A stretch of 64,000 bases of DNA from Kitasatospora azatica KCTC 9699. Its GTDB lineage: Bacteria; Actinomycetota; Actinomycetes; Streptomycetales; Streptomycetaceae. The translations under genes were made by a program, and so were the position numbers. The stretch lies in NCBI RefSeq assembly GCF_000744785.1, contig NZ_JQMO01000003.1, forward strand, positions 4,712,001 to 4,776,000, given 5' to 3'. The notes beneath the pieces are model-generated. The model did no database searches. It was not told where the DNA came from and saw only the letters and a program-made list of their open reading frames with translations. Positions 58,523-64,000 of this stretch are shown here, piece after piece (position 1 is the stretch's first letter; the number at the start of each line of letters is the position of its first letter).

Positions 58523-60044
58523 CCCCAAGGGCTTCCTGACCACGCCCAAGCAGCTGGCGGAGCGCCGCCCGGTCGACGTTCGCCTCCGTGACTGGAACGA
58601 GGTCTACGTCGAGCGCAGCCTCCTGCCGATCATCACCAAGCAGGCCGGCCGCTGCATGGACTGCGGCATCCCGTTCTGCCACAACGGCTGCCCGCTCGGG
58701 AACCTGATCCCCGAGTGGAACGACCTCGCCTTCCGGGACGACTGGTCCGGCGCGATCGAGCGGCTGCACGCGACCAACAACTTCCCGGAGTTCACCGGGC
58801 GGCTGTGTCCCGCGCCGTGCGAGTCGGCCTGTGTGCTGGGGATCAACCAGGACGCGGTGACCATCAAGAACGTCGAGGTCACCATCATCGACAAGGCCTG
58901 GGACAACGGCGGGGTCCGCCCGCAGGCCCCCGAGCGGCTGTCCGGCAAGACGGTCGCGGTGGTCGGCTCCGGCCCCGCCGGCCTCGCCGCCGCCCAGCAG
59001 CTCACCCGGGCCGGGCACACCGTCGTGGTCTACGAGCGGGCCGACCGGATCGGCGGTCTGCTGCGGTACGGCATCCCCGAGTTCAAGATGGAGAAGCGCC
59101 ACATCAACCGCCGCATCGAGCAGATGCGCGCGGAGGGCACCCGGTTCCGCACCGGCGTGCACGTGGGCGAGGACATCACCGGCCAGCAGCTGCGCGACCG
59201 CTTCGACGCGGTCGTGGTCGCCGCCGGCGCCACCACCGCCCGCGACCTGCCGGTGCCCGGACGCGAGCTCAAGGGCATCCACCAGGCGATGGAGTACCTG
59301 CCGCTGGCCAACAAGGTGCAGGAGGGCGACTTCGTCGAGCCGCCGATCAGCGCCGAGGGCAAGCACGTCATCGTGATCGGTGGCGGCGACACCGGCGCCG
59401 ACTGCCTGGGCACCGCGCTGCGCCAGGGCGCCGCCTCGGTCACCCAGCTGGAGATCATGCCGCGCCCCAGCGACAACCGGCCGGCCGGCCAGCCCTGGCC
59501 GACCATGCCGATGACCTACAAGGTCACCTCCGCGCACGAGGAGGCCATCTACGTCCGAGAGACGAAGACGGTGGCCGGCCAGGCAGAGGGACCCTCCTCG
59601 CCGGAGGCGGGCAAGGAGGGACGGGTCTACTCCGTCAACACCACCCACTTCAGCGGCGACGAGGACGGCAACGTCCAGGAACTCCACCTGGTCGAGGTCG
59701 AGTTCAAGGACGGCCGGTTCGAGCCGGTCCCCGGCACCGAGCGCGCCATCCCCGCGCAGCTGGTCACCCTGGCCATGGGCTTCACCGGCACCGACGTGAA
59801 GAACGGCCTGGTCGAGCAGCTCGGCGTCGAGCTGGACGCGCGCGGCAACGTCGCGCGGGACGGCAAGTTCGCCACCAACGTGGACGGCGTCTACGTCTGC
59901 GGCGACGCCGGCCGCGGCCAGTCGCTGATCGTCTGGGCGATCGCCGAGGGCCGCTCCGCGGCCGCCGCGGTCGACTCCTACCTGGGCGGCAAGACCCCGC
60001 TGCCCGCCCCGATCCGCCCCACCGACCGCCCCCTGGTTGTCTGA
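58515..60044 (+). CDS. gltD: Glutamate synthase (NADPH) small subunit
   Basis: A 509-residue flavoprotein that passes NADPH electrons to GltB. N-terminal 4Fe-4S cysteines occur in CMDCGIPFCHNGCPLGN and LCPAPCESACVLG. The FAD site is VAVVGSGPAGLAAAQ, the NADPH site is VIVIGGGDTGADC, and the C-terminal FAD contact is VYVCGDAGRGQSLIVWAIAEG. It is slightly longer than the E. coli protein because of an insert near AGQAEGPSSPEAGKEG. ATG 58515 overlaps the gltB end, so the subunits are co-translated. A terminator follows. Confidence 0.96.
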
Positions 60045-60139
60045 CAGTCGGCGGTCCGACCCTCCCGCACACCGCCCGGCACGCCGGGCCGCACCAACCG
60101 CTGACCCGTCAGAGCCGCCGGTCCCTCAGCGGAGCACCA

Positions 60140-60187
60140 CGACGGCGCCTGCCCCCACCCCGACCAAGCGGGGGGCAGGCGCCGTCG
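60140..60187 (+). terminator. gltBD terminator
   Basis: CGACGGCGCCTGCCCCC (60140-60156) pairs perfectly with GGGGGCAGGCGCCGTCG (60171-60187) around a 14-base loop, 96 bases after gltD. The 385-base gap to the next gene holds this hairpin and the 15 bp repeats. Confidence 0.88.
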
Positions 60188-60205
60188 GCGTGCTCGGCCG
60201 CTGAT

Positions 60206-60295
60206 CCGTCGGTGCTGAGCTTCACCGTGCCGAGTTTCAGCGTCCCGAGCTTCAGCGTGCCGAGTTTCACCGCGCCGAGTTTCACCGTGCTGACC
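60206..60295. repeat. 15 bp tandem repeat array, about six units
   Basis: Consecutive units TTCACCGTGCCGAGT, TTCAGCGTCCCGAGC, TTCAGCGTGCCGAGT, TTCACCGCGCCGAGT and TTCACCGTGCTGACC occupy 60221-60295. A degenerate unit precedes them at 60206-60220. The multiple-of-three period keeps frames open, giving SFTVP-like pentapeptides on the plus strand and VKLGT-like ones on the minus strand, but neither frame has convincing gene features. Confidence 0.88.
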
Positions 60296-60429
60296 TGATC
60301 GGCACCGCCGTGCACCGGGACCGTCCCGGTCCCGTCACGGCCGGTGCGAGCGCCGGCACCACGGGTACCCCCTCCAGTGCCCGCGCCTCCCGAGCAGGGG
60401 GAGACGCCGCACGGAGGGGAAGCCACCGC

Positions 60430-61458
60430 ATGAGCAGCACCGCCGACACCACCAGACCCGTCAGACCTGCCAGACCCGGCAGGACCGCGGGTCTCGCGCT
60501 CACCGCGGCCGTCCTCACGGCCGCCCTGGCGACCGGCTGCGCCGGCCACGCCACCACGATCTCCAGCCGGCCGGCGGCGAGCAACGCGGCCCCGCCCGCC
60601 GCCACCGCCGTCACCACCGGTGCCGCCGCGAGCGGCTCCGCGTCGGCCCAGGCGAAGAGCGTCCAGATCGGCAAGTCCGTGTACTGGGGCGGGTTGCGCT
60701 TCGACGTGAAGTCCGCCGCCTACCAGCCCACCGGGGGCGGCGCGTACCAGGTGGTGCTGGACACCACCGTCACCAACACCTTCAAGACCTTCGCCGTCCG
60801 GGACTGGCCCGAGTTCGCCATCGACCTGGCCGGCACCCCGCTGCCCGGCCAGTACGGCAATGCCGTACCGCCCACCCCCGGCGCCTCGAACCCGCTGACC
60901 ATCACCTTCGACGGCGCCGCGGGACCGAACCGGCCGTTCAGCTTCGACGGGGCCTCCTTCGTGCTCGGTGACGCGGCCCTCGCCCAGGCCGTGGTGCCGC
61001 TGGGCACCGGCGGCCGCGAGGCCATCTCGCTCAAGCCCGTCGACCTGGCGCTGCCGGCGGGCGCCGCGCTGACCTCGGGGCGCCTCACCCTCAACCTCAA
61101 GTCGGCCCAGCTGCGCGCCGACTTCGGCGACGGCAACGGCGTCACCACGCTCAAGCGCGGCCAGCGCGCGGTGCTGGTCGTCTTCGACATGACCGGCCGT
61201 GTCGGGGATGCCGGGATGGCCGTCGACGGCTCCTTCCTGCGGCTCAAGCTGCCCAACGGCCAGGTGGTCGGCCCGACCAGGGCGCCGATCGAGGCGCTCT
61301 ACCCGGACCGCCCGACCCGGCAGGACCAGGCCGCCTGGTTCATCTTCGAGGGCGCCACCGATGGCGACTACACGCTGTCCGTCACCGACCAGCCCGCCGC
61401 CGCGGCCTCGCTGGCACTGCCGGCCACCGGGGTGAAGGACAGCGGCCCGGTGAGCTGA
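60430..61458 (+). CDS. Putative lipoprotein, unknown function
   Basis: A 342-residue exported protein. A basic N terminus and hydrophobic stretch (GLALTAAVLTAA) end in the lipobox LATGC (C37), a substrate for Lgt and LspA. A Ser/Ala/Thr linker precedes beta-rich sequence beginning SVYWGGLRFDVKSAAYQPTG, with VLDTTVTNTF and AVLVVFDMTGR. This suggests one or two immunoglobulin-like extracellular domains, as in DUF4352-type proteins, but I am not certain. ATG 60430 follows GGAGGGGAAG. The next gene is convergent and begins at the following base. Confidence 0.83.
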   Translation: MSSTADTTRPVRPARPGRTAGLALTAAVLTAALATGCAGHATTISSRPAASNAAPPAATAVTTGAAASGSASAQAKSVQIGKSVYWGGLRFDVKSAAYQPTGGGAYQVVLDTTVTNTFKTFAVRDWPEFAIDLAGTPLPGQYGNAVPPTPGASNPLTITFDGAAGPNRPFSFDGASFVLGDAALAQAVVPLGTGGREAISLKPVDLALPAGAALTSGRLTLNLKSAQLRADFGDGNGVTTLKRGQRAVLVVFDMTGRVGDAGMAVDGSFLRLKLPNGQVVGPTRAPIEALYPDRPTRQDQAAWFIFEGATDGDYTLSVTDQPAAAASLALPATGVKDSGPVS

Positions 61459-62436
61459 TCACTCGTCACCGCCGACCAGGGCCTGGGCCAGCGCGGTGCG
61501 CAGGTACAGCACGGTGCGGCCGGTCCGGTGGCGCGCCACCAGGTTCGCGGCGAGCAGCACCGACAGGTGGTGCGCCACATTGGGGGCGGACTGGCCGGTG
61601 CGCAGGGCGAGTTCGGTGGTGGAGGCGGGGGCGGCGAGTTCGCTGAGGACGCGGGCGCGGCCGTGGCCCAGCAGGGCGGCCAGCGCGGACGGGGGCGCCT
61701 GGCCGCCGCGTTCCCAGAGGGTGGCGATGCCGCGCGCCGGATAGACCAGGCCGGGTTGGGCCTGGGTCTCGTCGACCTCGAAGACCGCGCCGGGCCAGAC
61801 GAAGACCGAGGGGACCAGGACCAGGCCGCGCCCGGCGGCCAGCCGGTACTGAGCGCTGTGGCGGCGGCTGTCGATCCGGAGCCGGTCGTCCTGCCAGCTC
61901 ACCTTGGGGTGCAGGCCCTCGAACAGGGCGGCCGGGCCGCCGGCCGCCATCCGGCGGGCGCGGTGCAGGATCTCGCCCTCGATCAGCCGCTCGATCCGCG
62001 GCCAGTGCGGTTCGACGGCGGCCCGCCAGAAGAGCAGGATCTCCTGGGCCAGCCGGGTGAGTCCGGCCGCCGGGTCCGCCTGCAGCTCCGCCACCAGCGG
62101 GGGCAACGGGCGGGGCAACCGGTCGAGTTGGGCACGGGCCAGGGCCGGATCGGTGGCGGTGAGCTCGGCGAGTTCCTCGGCCATGCCGGGGGCGGTGGCC
62201 ACCGGGACGGGAGCCAGGAAGTCCGGCAGGTACCAGGCCGGCATCGGGACCAGCTGGTCGAGCAGCGCGTAGTCGACGCCGCGCAGCCGGGTGCGGCTCT
62301 CCCGTACCCAGGGCAGGTGGATCGCCCGGGCGGCGACGTCCTTGAGCACCTGGACAGCTGACACCACCTCACGCAGCCGCGAGCAGGCGAACCGGGTGGC
62401 GGCGACGTCCTGGGCGGAGAAGCGCACGCTGAGCAT
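61459..62436 (-). CDS. ArsR-type transcriptional regulator (DUF5937-like N terminus)
   Basis: A 325-residue regulator. The C-terminal 80 residues form an ArsR-like winged helix: LAALLGHGRARVLSELAAPA, STTELALRTGQSAPNVAHHL and LVARHRTGRTVLYLRT. The N-terminal 240 residues resemble the DUF5937 domain often found before such helices in streptomycetes. It begins MLSVRFSAQDVAATRFACSR, and no metal-binding cysteine pair is seen. It is divergent from an MFS transporter gene with a 99-base gap, so it probably represses that transporter. ATG 62436 has CGGAGGCG upstream. Confidence 0.88.
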   Translation of the reverse strand: MLSVRFSAQDVAATRFACSRLREVVSAVQVLKDVAARAIHLPWVRESRTRLRGVDYALLDQLVPMPAWYLPDFLAPVPVATAPGMAEELAELTATDPALARAQLDRLPRPLPPLVAELQADPAAGLTRLAQEILLFWRAAVEPHWPRIERLIEGEILHRARRMAAGGPAALFEGLHPKVSWQDDRLRIDSRRHSAQYRLAAGRGLVLVPSVFVWPGAVFEVDETQAQPGLVYPARGIATLWERGGQAPPSALAALLGHGRARVLSELAAPASTTELALRTGQSAPNVAHHLSVLLAANLVARHRTGRTVLYLRTALAQALVGGDE

Positions 62437-62535
62437 GTCCGCGCCTCCGGAGGATCAGCGAGCGGCTTGCTGTCCGAGGATTCGATCAGCAAGAAATCTG
62501 TGGGCAGTGACGATCATGCCGCACAGGCTCGTGCC

Positions 62536-63765
62536 ATGGCCATATCGCTCTCCCTCGGACTGCCCCGCACCGCCGGGCAGCGCCCGCTCGTCGGCGCCCA
62601 CCTGGTCGACAGCCTCGGCACCGGGCTGGTGCTCAGCTTCGTGGTGATCTACTTCGCCCGGACCACCAGCCTCGGCATCGCCACCATCGGCGCCGCCCTC
62701 ACCACCGCACGCCTGCTGGCGCTGCCCACCGCGATCGTCACCGGGCGGCTGATCGACCGCTTCGGCGCCCGCGCCACCGCCGCCGCCGGCAATGCGCTCT
62801 CGGCGCTCGCCTACGCCGGATTCCTGACGGTCCATCAGGTATGGCAGATCGTGCTGGTCGGCTGGCTCGCCCAGGTGGGAGCGGTGGCGTACTGGACCAG
62901 CAGCACCGGCCTGGTGGTGCTGGCCGCGCCCGGCGGCGAGCGGACCCGGTGGTTCGCCCTGGTGCAGACGCTGCGCAACGCCGGCCTCGCGGTGGGTGCG
63001 GCGCTCGGCTCGGTGCTGGTTGGGGCCGGGGAGTTGCGGGCCGTGGTGGCGCTCAACGCCGTCAGCTACCTGGTCGCGGCGGCCCTGCTGGTGCTCTGGC
63101 GCCCGGCCGGGCCGGCGCCGCGGCAGCAGACCACCGCCCCGAGCCCGGGCAGCTACCGGGACGTCCTGCGCGACGGCCGCTACCTGCTGCTGGTCGGCAT
63201 CAACCTCTGCAACGTCTTCGGCTCGCTGGTCACCAGCCTGCTGATCGCCGTCTACCTGGTCCAGTCCCTGCACCAACCGGCCTGGCTGGCGGGCTCGTTG
63301 CTGATGATGAACGGCCTGCAGGTGGTGCTCACCCAGGGCCCGGTGGCCCGGCGCCTGGAGCACCTGCGGCCGACCCGGGTGGTGGCCGCCGCCGGTGCGG
63401 TCAACGCCCTCGCCTTCGCGCTCTTCGCGCTGCTCGCGGCGGCGCCCGGCTGGGCGGTGGTGGCGGGCCTGTACGCCGCGATGTTCCTCTACAACCTCGC
63501 CGAGACGATGGCGACCCCGTTCGCCGAGGAGCTCAGCGTCGGCCTGGCCCGCCCCGACCTGCGCGGTCGCTACCTGGGTGTGTACCAGCTCTCCTGGAAC
63601 ACCGGCCAGGCACTGGCGCCCGGGTTGCTCACCTTGCTGCTGAGCCACGGCGCCGTCTGGCCCTGGGTGTTCCTGGCGGTGACCGCGGTGGCGGGCGTCC
63701 CGGCGCTGCTCCTGCTGGAGCGGCTGGTCACGGGGACGGGAACGAGTACACCGACGGCGGGGTGA
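62536..63765 (+). CDS. MFS transporter
   Basis: A 409-residue major facilitator protein with about 12 hydrophobic helices. The conserved loop between helices 2 and 3 reads GRLIDRFGARATAAAG, and another is LRGRYLGVYQLSWNTGQALA. It is most like drug-efflux members; the substrate is unknown. ATG 62536 starts MAISLSLGLPR and lacks a clear ribosome site; the in-frame TTG 62467 would add 23 residues. It is divergent from the ArsR-type regulator, which is the likely controller. The 3' end overlaps the convergent partial gene by 38 bases. Confidence 0.9.
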   Translation: MAISLSLGLPRTAGQRPLVGAHLVDSLGTGLVLSFVVIYFARTTSLGIATIGAALTTARLLALPTAIVTGRLIDRFGARATAAAGNALSALAYAGFLTVHQVWQIVLVGWLAQVGAVAYWTSSTGLVVLAAPGGERTRWFALVQTLRNAGLAVGAALGSVLVGAGELRAVVALNAVSYLVAAALLVLWRPAGPAPRQQTTAPSPGSYRDVLRDGRYLLLVGINLCNVFGSLVTSLLIAVYLVQSLHQPAWLAGSLLMMNGLQVVLTQGPVARRLEHLRPTRVVAAAGAVNALAFALFALLAAAPGWAVVAGLYAAMFLYNLAETMATPFAEELSVGLARPDLRGRYLGVYQLSWNTGQALAPGLLTLLLSHGAVWPWVFLAVTAVAGVPALLLLERLVTGTGTSTPTAG

Positions 63766-64000
63766 GCAGCACCGGCCAGCGGGAGGCGGCGTCCAGCACG
63801 GCGCGGGAGCCGAGCGGTCGGCTCAGCCGGAAGTCGACCGGGTAGAAGGCCAAGTTCGCGGGGCAGGCCTCCATTGCGGACGGAACGGTGGTCCGCCCGA
63901 TCAGGACGACCACCTGGTCGGTCTCGTACACCTCGCCGGGCAGTGCCTTGTGGCAGCCACCGCCGGTCACGTGGGCCTTGAGGGTCAGTCCGTCCGGCGA
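63728..64000 (-). CDS. C-terminal part of a protein of unknown function (partial)
   Basis: The minus-strand frame is open from the window end to a stop at 63728-63730, giving 90 residues that begin SPDGLTLKAHVTGGGCHKAL. Features are GEVYETDQVVVLIGRTTVPS, two cysteines and a conserved-looking PVDFRLSRPLGSR. A start inside the window (GTG 63970) is possible, but the frame continues past it, so the gene most likely begins outside. It overlaps the MFS gene end by 38 bases. I do not recognise the family. Confidence 0.65.
   Translation of the reverse strand, partial: SPDGLTLKAHVTGGGCHKALPGEVYETDQVVVLIGRTTVPSAMEACPANLAFYPVDFRLSRPLGSRAVLDAASRWPVLLTPPSVYSFPSP

Noticed and set aside
60109..60549. Minus-strand ORF with KLGTV pentapeptide repeats
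   Set aside because: It arises from the 15 bp tandem repeat, overlaps the lipoprotein signal peptide region antisense, and has no ribosome site or conserved domain.

Overview
The window is high-GC chromosomal DNA of a streptomycete (Streptomyces or a close relative such as Kitasatospora). The evidence is third-position GC bias, frequent GTG/TTG starts, many apparently leaderless genes, and gene content. The order ftsZ-yggS-sepF-ylmG-divIVA-ileS-dksA-like-lspA-rluD ... dnaE ... hisDCB-hisH-priA-hisF-hisI-trpE ... trpC-trpM-trpB-trpA ... lgt ... gltBD matches what I recall of the core region around ftsZ-to-gltBD in Streptomyces coelicolor. Most of the window is therefore conserved housekeeping sequence, not an island. 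I see no tRNA or rRNA genes, insertion sequences, prophage or CRISPR array.

Region by region. Positions 1-3784 hold the end of the division/cell-wall cluster: the FtsZ tail, YggS, SepF, YlmG and a glutamine/methionine-rich DivIVA. Positions 3974-7381 hold ileS on the minus strand with a translational T-box leader. Positions 7636-10471 hold a DksA-like zinc-finger protein, signal peptidase II, an RluD-type pseudouridine synthase and a GNAT protein. Positions 10494-18856 are accessory: an MscS channel, a secreted neprosin-like protein, an HTH-TPR regulator, a hydrolase fused to an ABC ATPase with its permease, a DLH-like hydrolase and a membrane protein. dnaE occupies 18937-22485 on the minus strand. 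Positions 22608-35447 are a mixed accessory stretch: two Uma2 proteins, an RDD protein, a LysR/DapA-like pair, asd, an NYN protein, an ABC exporter, YbaK, a LON-domain protein, DinB and a large beta-repeat membrane protein.

Positions 35541-49868 hold histidine and tryptophan biosynthesis. hisD, C, B, a 50-residue membrane peptide, hisH, priA, a RidA homologue and hisF form one tightly coupled operon. hisI and trpE follow after two minus-strand genes. trpC, the small trpM and trpBA follow after three small membrane-protein genes. No separate trpF is present, which fits the dual-specificity isomerase PriA serving both pathways. Positions 50057-53548 hold a small secreted peptide, a MauE-DsbA redox pair, lgt and a VIT1-type transporter. 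Positions 53924-60044 hold gltBD, preceded by a GlnR-like site. The right end holds a lipoprotein, an ArsR-type regulator divergent from an MFS transporter, and a partial gene.

The observations most worth following up are five. First, the ileS T-box has a readable specifier codon and mutually exclusive RBS helices. Second, IleRS carries GAHH where class I synthetases carry HXGH. Third, an exported serine-hydrolase domain is fused to an ABC ATPase. Fourth, short tandem duplications (9-21 bp period) recur at gene 3' ends, often including the stop codon. Fifth, lspA has no standard start codon for its expected N-terminal extension.
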